Source of the DNA: an uncultured Tateyamaria sp.
Lineage (GTDB): Bacteria > Pseudomonadota > Alphaproteobacteria > Rhodobacterales > Rhodobacteraceae
Direction of reading: 5' to 3'
Length of the DNA stretch: 64,000 bases
Assembly (NCBI RefSeq): GCF_947503415.1
Contig: NZ_CANNDS010000001.1
Span: forward strand, 372,001 to 436,000
This document shows, in pieces, positions 54,621 to 62,645 of the stretch. The notes under the pieces were generated by a model. It searched no databases, was not told the origin of the DNA, and saw only the letters and a program-made list of their open reading frames with translations. The position numbers and the translations under genes are program-made. The first letter of the stretch is position 1. Each line of letters begins with the position of its first letter.

Positions 54621-55874
54621 TCAGGAAGGTCTCTTCAACGGGTCAGGACGTATCTTGCCGTCATGTGTACCGGCAAAAAGCGCCCCTATTCGGGCGGCTT
54701 CATGGCGCACATCGAATTCGGCGCGCACTTTTTCACGGCCACGTGCGCCCATTTCGGCCCGTCGTGCAGGATCTTCGGCCATATCGTGGATGCGCGCGGT
54801 CAGCGCCTCGGCGTCGCTGGCGGGCACGATAAAGCCTGATACCCCGTCTTCGACCAACTCACCGACACCGGCAAGCTGCGTGCAGATCACCGGTTTGCCA
54901 GCGGCCAAGGCCTCCATCAGCACAACGGGCAAGCCTTCAGCGAAAGAGGGCAACACCAATGCATCCGCGGCAGCCAATGCGTCGGCCACGCCCTGTTGGC
55001 TTTGAAAGCCCAGAAATTGCACCGCATCGCCCAAAGGCGCAGCCATTGCCTCCAGATGTGCCCGGTCATCACCATCACCCACCAGCGTGAGCGTCAGGTC
55101 AGGCCGCGTGGCATGGGCGGCGGCAAAGGCCTCTATCAGGACCCGAAGTCCCTTGATCGGGGTCAGGCGACCCACAAAAACAAGGTTGGTCCCTGGTGCC
55201 TTCGATTTTGGCGGGTCACTTTCGTAGCGCTCGGGGATAACGCCGCAATGAATGATATGCAGCTTGTCCCAATGGGCGGGGTCGGAAAAATACATCGCCT
55301 GTGAGCGGCAGAAATGGCTGATGCAGGCGACGAAAGTGGCCTCGGCCGTCTTTTCGCGCAGGCACCATGTGTTGGGTTCGTAGATTTCGGCGGGGCCATG
55401 CAGCGTGTAGCTGAAGGGGATGCCCGACAGCGCGGCAGTCAACATCGCCACATGGGCAGGCGGGTCGGCGAAATGGGTGTGCAGGTGCTGAACACCTTGC
55501 GCGTGCAAGTGCCGGGACAACACAAGGCCTTCGGCAAAATAGGCGAGCTGTTTAAGTGCCCCTTTCAACCCCGGCGGTGCGGTGCGGCGGGCCAACTTAA
55601 GGGCCTTGAGAAAGCGGGCGGGTGATGCGAGCCCCCCTGCAATCGCTTGCAGCATCCGAACCGGGTTCTTGCCAGCCTCAATGACATAAAAGGTGCTGTC
55701 GTGGGCGGCTTCTTCTTCGGGACCGATCAGGTGTGTGGGTCCGGGACGGCGGACGGAACAGGTCACAACCTCAAAACCCAAATCGCGCAAGGCGGTCACT
55801 TCGCGCAGAATAAAAGTGTGAGATGCAGCCGGATAAAGCGATGTCAGATAGGCCACGCGGGGCAGGTCAGACAT
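54621..55874 (-). CDS. GT4-type glycosyltransferase
   Basis: 417 residues of the GT-B fold. The C-terminal nucleotide-sugar domain has LVFVGRLTPIKGLRVLIEAF and the acidic pair in LPSFAEGLPVVLMEALAAGKPVI, the GT4 signature EX7E. The N-terminal half binds the acceptor (HTHFADPPAHVA). Uses a nucleotide-activated sugar to extend a surface glycan at the cytoplasmic face of the membrane. The ATG at 55874 begins MSDLPRVAYLTS; a TTG nine bases upstream is possible. One base from asnB. Confidence 0.92.
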   Translation of the reverse strand: MSDLPRVAYLTSLYPAASHTFILREVTALRDLGFEVVTCSVRRPGPTHLIGPEEEAAHDSTFYVIEAGKNPVRMLQAIAGGLASPARFLKALKLARRTAPPGLKGALKQLAYFAEGLVLSRHLHAQGVQHLHTHFADPPAHVAMLTAALSGIPFSYTLHGPAEIYEPNTWCLREKTAEATFVACISHFCRSQAMYFSDPAHWDKLHIIHCGVIPERYESDPPKSKAPGTNLVFVGRLTPIKGLRVLIEAFAAAHATRPDLTLTLVGDGDDRAHLEAMAAPLGDAVQFLGFQSQQGVADALAAADALVLPSFAEGLPVVLMEALAAGKPVICTQLAGVGELVEDGVSGFIVPASDAEALTARIHDMAEDPARRAEMGARGREKVRAEFDVRHEAARIGALFAGTHDGKIRPDPLKRPS

Positions 55875-56034
55875 GTAAATCAAGTTCCTTAATCAACTGG
55901 GGCTTTATGCCGAAAGGCGGCTGTCGAGTAAACCGCGACCCGCATACCTGCGGTTTGGAATGGAGACGGTTGGTGATTTCCAAGGCACACACATCCTCAC
56001 ATGTGTCCCGCTGCGCCGATGGATGAACATCATT

Positions 56035-56949
56035 CTACAAGCCAAGCGCGTTTCGGCGTTGCTGAAACGCCCATTCGGCGGCCTCTGCCTTGCCGCTGCG
56101 CAGGGCGCGCATTTGATAGGCACGAATGAAGGCCGTGATGTCACGGTCACCGAAGCGCTTTTCGCCCTGCAGCCAGGCCTTCATGTAGCCATAGATGGAG
56201 AACAGGGTGCCCGTCACATAGGGTCGCTGCCGCACCGAGCGGTAGAGCGAACTCAACATGAAAAACAGCGGATGCGCGCCCAGATGGAACTGCCCTTTGC
56301 CATGGCGGATGCGCCCGCGATAGATGCTTTTCTGGCTCGACCCCATGGGGCGCAGGTGGATGAATTGCAGTTCCGGATCATTCCAGCTGACGGCGCGCCA
56401 CCCAAACCAGCGCGCACGGTGGCAGTCATAGCCGTCCCAGCCCACTTCGGCGACAAAGCCGCCAATCTCTTCAAAGCAGGTACGGCGGTAGAATTTCGTC
56501 ATCCCGACCGAGGCTTCATCACCACACAGCTCGCTTTTGCGCTCGTTCGTGGTGGGATGCATATAGTACGCCTTGCCCGAGGCCGTTCCAAGGCGCGGGT
56601 CCTCAGCCATGCGGTCCAGAAGGGTCTCGAAATAGCGTGGCGGCAGGTCCAGATCGACATCGAGCTTGCACAAGTAGTCGTAGTCGGTCACGTCAACGGC
56701 CGCGAGGCCAGTATTGAACGCCTCGATCACGCCACCACCCACCCGCCGGTCACCCTGCGGCCGGTTCACGACCTTGATATATGGCATGTCCGGCAGGTAT
56801 TTTTCGATAATCTGAACACTGTCGTCGGTAGAGCCATCGTCGACAATGACCCATTGTACCGGTGGCACCGACTGGTCCCGGATCGAGATAAGCGTCTTTT
56901 CAATAAAAGCCCCTTCGTTCTTGCAGGGCGAGATCAGGATATAAGTCAT
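56035..56949 (-). CDS. GT2-type glycosyltransferase
   Basis: 304 residues with the GT-A fold: TYILISPCKNEGAFIEKTL at the N-terminus, the nucleotide-binding VDDGSTDDS, the DxD-like KLDVDLDLP, and a long C-terminal region with WRAVSWNDPELQFIHLRPM. Probably adds a sugar to a lipid-linked intermediate of the polysaccharide. It has its own 160-base upstream-of-neighbour gap, so it may be a separate transcription unit divergent from the WecG/TagA-type gene. Confidence 0.92.
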   Translation of the reverse strand: MTYILISPCKNEGAFIEKTLISIRDQSVPPVQWVIVDDGSTDDSVQIIEKYLPDMPYIKVVNRPQGDRRVGGGVIEAFNTGLAAVDVTDYDYLCKLDVDLDLPPRYFETLLDRMAEDPRLGTASGKAYYMHPTTNERKSELCGDEASVGMTKFYRRTCFEEIGGFVAEVGWDGYDCHRARWFGWRAVSWNDPELQFIHLRPMGSSQKSIYRGRIRHGKGQFHLGAHPLFFMLSSLYRSVRQRPYVTGTLFSIYGYMKAWLQGEKRFGDRDITAFIRAYQMRALRSGKAEAAEWAFQQRRNALGL

Positions 56950-57088
56950 GGAATCCGGGTTATGTTTGCGGCAAAATTGTATTTTCAGCGTGTATATATA
57001 GTTGGGTTGCTACAAGATCGGGCGGACAAAACAAATTCTATTCCGCCCCTTTGGTACGCATATTCTTGAAAGATGGTGATTTCACGAC

Positions 57089-57808
57089 ATGACGCAGGCA
57101 GATGCAGAGCTTTTGGAGGTCCTCCGAAAGGTGGAACGGGACTCTTTGGCCTGGTCTCTGGACCAGCTTCACCCCGGCAAGGGCGCGCAGCGGCTGATGT
57201 TTCTCAACGCGCATGGCGTCAACTGCGCGGCTGAGAACACCGGTTTTCGTCAGCAGGTGTTGCACAGTGAGTTTCTGCTGCGCGACGGGGTCGGGCTTGC
57301 CAAAGGGATGCAGCGACTGGGGCTGCAGGAGACCGAGAACCTGAATGGCACTGACCTGATCCCCAAGGTGCTGGCGCACCACAGGTCTGCGCGTCTGGCG
57401 GTCTGGGGATCCTCCGAGGAAGCCTTGGAGAAACTGGGCGTGCGGTTGCGTGAAGACGGGCATGATGCGCTTGTGTCGCTGGAGCACGGGTTTCATGAGG
57501 ACGCGTTCTATGTCGAGAAGTACCGGACGCTTCAGCCTGATATTCTGGTCCTGTGCATGGGGATGCCCCGGCAAGAATTGTTGGCAGGCAAGCTTTTGTC
57601 GGACAAAGGCGACGGTCTGATCATCTGTGGAGGCGGCTGGGCCAACTTTCATTCCGGCCACATTCCCCGCGCACCTCTGTGGGTACAACGAATGCGGTTG
57701 GAATGGCTGCATCGACTCAGCCGCGAACCGCTTCGGTTGGGGCGGCGATATACAATCGATATTGTGAGATACTTCATGCACATCAGGCGGCTGTCGCAAC
57801 GCGCCTGA
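57089..57808 (+). CDS. WecG/TagA/CpsF-family glycosyltransferase (GT26)
   Basis: 239 residues. Carries the family's MFLNAHGVNCAAE, DGVGLAKGMQ, NGTDL (catalytic aspartate), ILVLCMGMPRQE and GGGWANFHSGHIPRAP motifs. Members transfer ManNAc(A), GlcNAc or glucose onto a lipid-linked primer at the inner face of the membrane. The gene is plus-strand while most of the locus is minus, and diverges from the GT2 gene with 139 bases between them. The start at 57089 is MTQADAELLEV; no strong ribosome-binding sequence. Confidence 0.92.
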   Translation: MTQADAELLEVLRKVERDSLAWSLDQLHPGKGAQRLMFLNAHGVNCAAENTGFRQQVLHSEFLLRDGVGLAKGMQRLGLQETENLNGTDLIPKVLAHHRSARLAVWGSSEEALEKLGVRLREDGHDALVSLEHGFHEDAFYVEKYRTLQPDILVLCMGMPRQELLAGKLLSDKGDGLIICGGGWANFHSGHIPRAPLWVQRMRLEWLHRLSREPLRLGRRYTIDIVRYFMHIRRLSQRA

Positions 57809-57823
57809 TCCCTTGCAATGGCG

Positions 57824-58603
57824 CTATGGTGCCGGGAAATAGGTTTGGGTCTTGCCCTGCATGCGATAGAGCAACATGCCGAGCCATTCCTTGGCGGCCG
57901 TATCCGTCATCGCCAGCCCTTCGGTCAGGGGATATGTATAGAGAGGGTCAAAGGGCGGTATCCAGCGAAAATCGACCGGGTATGGGATTGGCTCAAGCCC
58001 TTGAGCGCGAAACACACCGATCGCACGCGGCATCCGGTGAGCTGACGTGACCAGCCACCATGTCTTGTCCCGATCCGCACCGATCACGCCCATGGCGTTG
58101 GTCACCCGTTCATGCGTGCTCAGCGAGTCCGCATCGATGGTGATCCGATCCTCGTCCACTCCAAATTCCATCAATATACGCCGCATTCCGTCCGCAGGCC
58201 GTGTCGGTCTGGGATGACCGCTGCCGCCGATCAGGATCAGCTGCGCATTAGGATATCGCAGGGCCAGCAAAGCCGAGATTGGCACGCTGTCGCCTGCTTC
58301 GGTCAGTTCCATCAAGGCACCGGTTGTTCTGGACGAAACTTCGTTGACGCCGTCGCCGGTCACGATGATACCAAAAGGGGCCGAGACCGTTTCAAGGTCC
58401 GGCGGAGCAAACCGGGACACAAGGGGCGCCATCAGCAATTCCCCGGCAGAGCTATAGCCAAAGGTCAACAGCCCCACGGTTCCCAACAGGGCCGCACTCA
58501 TCCCCAATCGCCGCCAGCGCAGCAGCATGAGGCCAAGCCCCAGAACAATCAGCAAGACGAGTGCATTGGACGGGGTTGTCAGAAAGACAAATACCGTCCG
58601 CAT
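57824..58603 (-). CDS. YdcF/SanA/ElyC-type DUF218 protein
   Basis: 259 residues. Two hydrophobic segments at the N-terminus (about 10-29 and 34-52) followed by a DUF218 domain: FGIIVTGDGVN, LILIGGSGHP, DRITIDADSLSTHERVTNA and LVTSAHRMPRAIGVF. The ElyC/SanA/YdcF group has been tied to cell-envelope and peptidoglycan or lipid-carrier handling. Lies 3 bases after the GT4-type gene, so transcribed with the polysaccharide genes on the minus strand. Converges on the WecG/TagA-type gene, 15 bases apart. Confidence 0.87.
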   Translation of the reverse strand: MRTVFVFLTTPSNALVLLIVLGLGLMLLRWRRLGMSAALLGTVGLLTFGYSSAGELLMAPLVSRFAPPDLETVSAPFGIIVTGDGVNEVSSRTTGALMELTEAGDSVPISALLALRYPNAQLILIGGSGHPRPTRPADGMRRILMEFGVDEDRITIDADSLSTHERVTNAMGVIGADRDKTWWLVTSAHRMPRAIGVFRAQGLEPIPYPVDFRWIPPFDPLYTYPLTEGLAMTDTAAKEWLGMLLYRMQGKTQTYFPAP

Positions 58604-58606
58604 GGT

Positions 58607-59824
58607 TCAGTTCCGCCCGTTCTTGAGGTCCGCAGGCAACCGGCTGACCGAGATCAGATGATCGACACGGCGGGCAAACGTCGCTTCAAAGCAATGTGTC
58701 CGGGCAAAATCGCGCCCCTGCCAAGCGGCGGCCTGCAGGGCCGAACGATCCGCGTGTAGCGTTGCAATGCGCGCAGCCAGCGCATCCGTGTCATGGATCG
58801 GCACAGCCCAACCGGTGCCCGACTCCCGCACGATCCCGGCAAAGGCTTCGTTGTCATAGCCGACAATGGGCACGCCGCAGGACATGACTTCGGGATAGGT
58901 GCTGGACGGATCACCCTGCGGATGGCAGCAGATGAAAATGTCCGCTTGCTCTTTCAAGTAGGGGATCCAGCCGGTGTTGAAGTCCACAGGGGGATGCAGC
59001 GTGACCCGGTCTGTCAGCCCGCCGGTGGCGATTTGACTGCGCAACGTGTCTTCCAAATCGCCGCTGCCATAGATTTCCATACTGTAGGGCACGCCCAGCC
59101 GATCCAAGGCTTGTGCGATCGGCGGCAAGTCCAGCACACCCTTCATGGCAATCAACCGTCCGCCGAAAACCAGACGCAGCGGGCGATCTTGCGCCAAGCT
59201 CGCGCATTTGGCCTCAAGTGCCGCGTCGTCCAGAATATCGTCTGCGTGCACACGATTGTCGAAGAACAAAAAAGGATTGGGCGCCATAGGACCATAGAGA
59301 TCGAATGTAGGTGTCCCACTGCATTGCAACCCGGCGGCATGGCTTTTCAGGATCGTCTGGCGCGTGCGTTCGGCCCCAGAAATCCAGAGCTTGCGGCGCA
59401 GCCGCAACAGCGGGTTCCGGGTCCCTGCATCGACGATCTGTCGTTCGGTCTTTGGCGCATATTCGCTGACCATGACGATCGGCAGTCCGATCTTGTGGCA
59501 AAGAGCGGCGGTCTCGGCTTCGTCCGGTGCGAGATGGGCGAGAGCAACCGCGCCCCGTGACAGCCGCTCGGCCAAGGCCTCGGGGTCCGTCGGACGGACT
59601 TCAAGCCCTGTGCGCAAGCTGTCAGGATCGGACTCCACCAGATCCATGTTTGAATTGGCCTCGGTTTCAAGATTGACCAGCGTTGTGACCGGGCCGGGCC
59701 AATAGTCGGCATAGATATCGACCCCATCAAGATATTTCTGCGTCAGGATCAACCCACCGCTTGGGCCGCGATGCGCCCGAAGACTGGGCAGGGCGATCAG
59801 CTCTGTGCAGGGCGCTGAGGTCAT
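58607..59824 (-). CDS. GT4-type glycosyltransferase (second)
   Basis: 405 residues of the GT-B fold. The acceptor domain occupies about 1-200 (starting MTSAPCTELIALPSLRAH); the donor domain has LRLVFGGRLIAMKGVLDLPP and CCHPQGDPSSTYPEVMSCGVPIVGY, the GT4 signature with E at the right place. The family adds sugars to surface polysaccharides. Four-base overlap with the GT61 gene upstream (ATGA) and a 3-base gap to ydcF-like downstream: one operon. Confidence 0.9.
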   Translation of the reverse strand: MTSAPCTELIALPSLRAHRGPSGGLILTQKYLDGVDIYADYWPGPVTTLVNLETEANSNMDLVESDPDSLRTGLEVRPTDPEALAERLSRGAVALAHLAPDEAETAALCHKIGLPIVMVSEYAPKTERQIVDAGTRNPLLRLRRKLWISGAERTRQTILKSHAAGLQCSGTPTFDLYGPMAPNPFLFFDNRVHADDILDDAALEAKCASLAQDRPLRLVFGGRLIAMKGVLDLPPIAQALDRLGVPYSMEIYGSGDLEDTLRSQIATGGLTDRVTLHPPVDFNTGWIPYLKEQADIFICCHPQGDPSSTYPEVMSCGVPIVGYDNEAFAGIVRESGTGWAVPIHDTDALAARIATLHADRSALQAAAWQGRDFARTHCFEATFARRVDHLISVSRLPADLKNGRN

Positions 59825-60879
59825 GAGATCAGATCCAATGTGCGCAGCAGGTCGTCAACATCAATTCGGAACCCGCCTTGCGCCGGACGGCCCACAGTGA
59901 ATGCAAATGTGATATTACGCCGATCCGTAAATTCCTTAAACGCCATGGCAAAGCGATCCGGCGGTTGCAGCACCAAAAAGGCGCCGTTGTCGGCAATGGA
60001 ATAAATTGCGTGGCCCAACTGACTGCCTTCAACGCTGACAACAATCGGCGTGTTCAGGCAGCGACGCGAGATCTCCTCGGGGCTCAGCCCCGCCGGTTCG
60101 ACCACGTCAAAGCCAAGTGCCGCCAAAGCGGCCTCGACCTCGGCCTCGTTGGTCACAACGCGCTGTTCGCCTGTCGCACCACGCTTCAGATAAACACCCG
60201 GTGGAGGTGCGGCTCCTGCGTCGGGCAGGTTGGCGCGCAGGCGGCGACGCAGCTCGGCATAGCGTTCGACTTTGGACGCGTTGTGCGCAAAATCCTTGTA
60301 GATCGTCAGCCGCTTGATCCGCCCACGGGTGATCTCCTGGGGGCGGGGCATGGACAGCAAATCGCGATACCCTTCTTCGTGGCCATAAGTCTTGGTGCGC
60401 ATCTGGATGACCTGATGGTCTTTGGCAGGCAACATCTCAAGCGGCAAGGACGCACGCATGAATAGCCCGAAGAAATTGCTGGACGCCCAATTGGAAACCA
60501 AATGCGCTTCGTCCAAGGATACGGACGGACCAGCGCCGCCCCCGGTCAGATGCTGAGGACCATATCCGGGATGCTCTTTTGCAGAACCGCAATACAGAAA
60601 TGCGCCGGAGATTTCGGCGTTTTCGATCAAAAAGGCTTCGGAAGCCGCGTGAACCGTTGGCCCACCTTCGAGAAATGGCCGTTCACTGTCCCAATCGCGC
60701 CATGGCGACAAGGATACGACGTGGTCCAGCGCGTCTTCTAGGTAAACCGCAGGCGGGCTGTTGATGGTTTCGGCAGGGCTAATTTCCCAGCGACGTGTGG
60801 CCAAGTCAAAAATATCGGCACGGCGTCCGGAAACAAGCCGCTTTATTCCCCATTTCATGAGTGCCGTGTTTACGGCCAT
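59821..60879 (-). CDS. GT61-type (DUF563) glycosyltransferase
   Basis: 352 residues. The C-terminal half has GVYLKRGATGEQRVVTNEAEVEAAL, then FDVVEPAGLSPEEISRR and VVSVEGSQLGHAIYSIADNGAFLVLQPPDRF, the DUF563/GT61 signature, whose relatives are xylosyl- or N-acetylglucosaminyltransferases. The first half is variable. It is the first gene of this minus-strand operon; a 264-base promoter region separates it from the divergent rhomboid gene. Confidence 0.88.
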   Translation of the reverse strand: MAVNTALMKWGIKRLVSGRRADIFDLATRRWEISPAETINSPPAVYLEDALDHVVSLSPWRDWDSERPFLEGGPTVHAASEAFLIENAEISGAFLYCGSAKEHPGYGPQHLTGGGAGPSVSLDEAHLVSNWASSNFFGLFMRASLPLEMLPAKDHQVIQMRTKTYGHEEGYRDLLSMPRPQEITRGRIKRLTIYKDFAHNASKVERYAELRRRLRANLPDAGAAPPPGVYLKRGATGEQRVVTNEAEVEAALAALGFDVVEPAGLSPEEISRRCLNTPIVVSVEGSQLGHAIYSIADNGAFLVLQPPDRFAMAFKEFTDRRNITFAFTVGRPAQGGFRIDVDDLLRTLDLIS

Positions 60880-61143
60880 TTCGGATATTCCATTAAAAAG
60901 GCAAACCTAATTTCGCGTCAAAGTAGTGTTTTATCGTCTATATTCGGTCAGTAATGCGCATTCTTGCGTTGGCCTTCTAACAAGGTGCCCAACAAACGCA
61001 ATTAAGCAGCATAGGGGCTCGATACCAAAATTGTAAATACAGGTTTCCCCTACCCACGGAGTTGTGTGGCACGGTGGAATTCTGCGCAAGTGTCTGTCCG
61101 TCCCATGGCTTGCCAATAGCCCGAAAACGGGGTTCTTGGGTGC

Positions 61144-61821
61144 ATGACAGGTACAAATGACACGTCGTATGGTCAGGCAGTTGCGGACAGATCAGGTCTG
61201 TGGCTGCCCATCTTGATCATCGTGTTGTGTTGCGGGGTAGAGATCTGTTTGCAGGTTGCCGCCCGTGCCGATCTTGCGCCGCGGCTGCGTGCCACGACCT
61301 TTGAAAACGGGGCATTCTGGGCAGGTCTGCTGTGGCGCTGGCAGCCTAACTACGAGCTGCAGCCATATATAATGTTTCTAAGCTATGGGTTCCTGCACGG
61401 TGGCATCATGCATCTTGCGGTGAACATGATCACACTTTGGTCGCTCAGCCTAGGCGTTCTGGATCGAGTGCGACCGAGCGGATTTGCGGTGCTGTATTTC
61501 GGCGCGATGATCGGAGGGGGCGCGGCCTATGCAGTACTGACCACGACACCTGCGCCGATGGTCGGGGCCTCGGGCGCATTGTTCGGCCTTGCCGGAGGGT
61601 TGTTGGCTTGGGACTATGTGGACCGATCCACGCGCAAAGATGCGCTTCGCCCCGTGGCCCGTACCGTGGGGATTCTGATTCTGCTGAATGTGGTGATGTG
61701 GTGGGCGCTGGACGGGCATCTGGCATGGCAGGCCCATCTGGGAGGCTTTGTCGCCGGCTGGATTTTGGCCCTTCTGATCAACCCGCATCCACTGGTGCCG
61801 GACTTGGACGACAACGGCTGA
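61144..61821 (+). CDS. Rhomboid-family intramembrane serine protease
   Basis: 225 residues with six membrane segments and the catalytic dyad: serine in GASGALFG (S143) and histidine in AHLGGFVAG (H198); LHGGIMHLAVNM in segment two gives H85, H90 and N94, the oxyanion site. It cleaves membrane proteins within their transmembrane helix. Its place beside a surface-polysaccharide locus suggests processing of an envelope protein, but the substrate is unknown. The start ATG has little Shine-Dalgarno support. It ends 2 bases before the convergent SDR gene. Confidence 0.92.
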   Translation: MTGTNDTSYGQAVADRSGLWLPILIIVLCCGVEICLQVAARADLAPRLRATTFENGAFWAGLLWRWQPNYELQPYIMFLSYGFLHGGIMHLAVNMITLWSLSLGVLDRVRPSGFAVLYFGAMIGGGAAYAVLTTTPAPMVGASGALFGLAGGLLAWDYVDRSTRKDALRPVARTVGILILLNVVMWWALDGHLAWQAHLGGFVAGWILALLINPHPLVPDLDDNG

Positions 61822-61823
61822 CG

Positions 61824-62645
61824 CTAAAGGCTCGGGATGCGGCGGGGTGCTTTCGTACGTCCGGTCAGCTTGTTGAACAGGCGCCGCTTGAGAGACAGAA
61901 CAGGCAGCTGTTCGCAATCTCGATCAAAGGTCACTCCGTTCAGATCCTGATCATGCCATAAGGCCAGCGCCACGCCCCATTTCGCGGCCACTGCGGGGTC
62001 AGTGCCATCGGGCAGCCCCATCTCGGTTTGCAATGCGCCGGGCACCCAGTCATTGATCAGGATGTCATGGAACCTGTCGCCCAAATCCCGCACCATGGAT
62101 TTGGTCAGAATGCGGCAAGCCCCCTTCGAGACCGAATAGGCAGAGGCCAGATAGGTGGGATCATTGCCTGCGAACGTGGCCACGTTGATGATCCGGCCCC
62201 GCCCGCGCGGGACCATGCGTTCAAGCGCCAACATGGCGCAGGTCAGTGTACCACCCAAATTGATGTCCATGACGTGCTGAAAGCTTTCCGGGGTCTCGTC
62301 CAGAAAATCGCGATGTGGATAGACGGCAGCGTTATTGAACAGGATGTCCACCGGTCCCAGCTCGGCATCGATCCGATCGAATGCCGCGCGCAAAGCAGCC
62401 ATATCACTTACGTCCGCAAGCACTGGCAAAACAGTGCCGCCGTTACTGGCCGTTTCGGTCGCCAAAGTCTCCAGGTCGACCATCTTTCGACCCAAGGCCG
62501 CAACGCTCAGTCCCTGTGCGGCCAGTTCCAAAGCCAAGTGTCGCCCAAGGCCGCGCCCAGCGCCCGTGACAACTGCGACCTCGGGAGCAGGCAACGCCTC
62601 GGGCGGCATCGCGGGCGAGGTCATGGCACTATTCTGCTGCGACAT
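61824..62645 (-). CDS. SDR-family oxidoreductase
   Basis: 273 residues. Rossmann motif VVTGAGRGLGRH, the NNAA of the cofactor site, then IINVATFAGN and the catalytic YSVSK. The usual catalytic serine (about 13 residues before the tyrosine) appears as threonine, which some active SDRs also have. NAD(P)-dependent alcohol/ketone conversion. ATG 62645 was chosen because AAGGA lies 8 bases upstream, although this start overlaps the GMC gene by 17 bases; a later ATG at 62624 lacks this. Coupled to the GMC gene, so the two likely act on one substrate. Confidence 0.9.
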   Translation of the reverse strand: MSQQNSAMTSPAMPPEALPAPEVAVVTGAGRGLGRHLALELAAQGLSVAALGRKMVDLETLATETASNGGTVLPVLADVSDMAALRAAFDRIDAELGPVDILFNNAAVYPHRDFLDETPESFQHVMDINLGGTLTCAMLALERMVPRGRGRIINVATFAGNDPTYLASAYSVSKGACRILTKSMVRDLGDRFHDILINDWVPGALQTEMGLPDGTDPAVAAKWGVALALWHDQDLNGVTFDRDCEQLPVLSLKRRLFNKLTGRTKAPRRIPSL

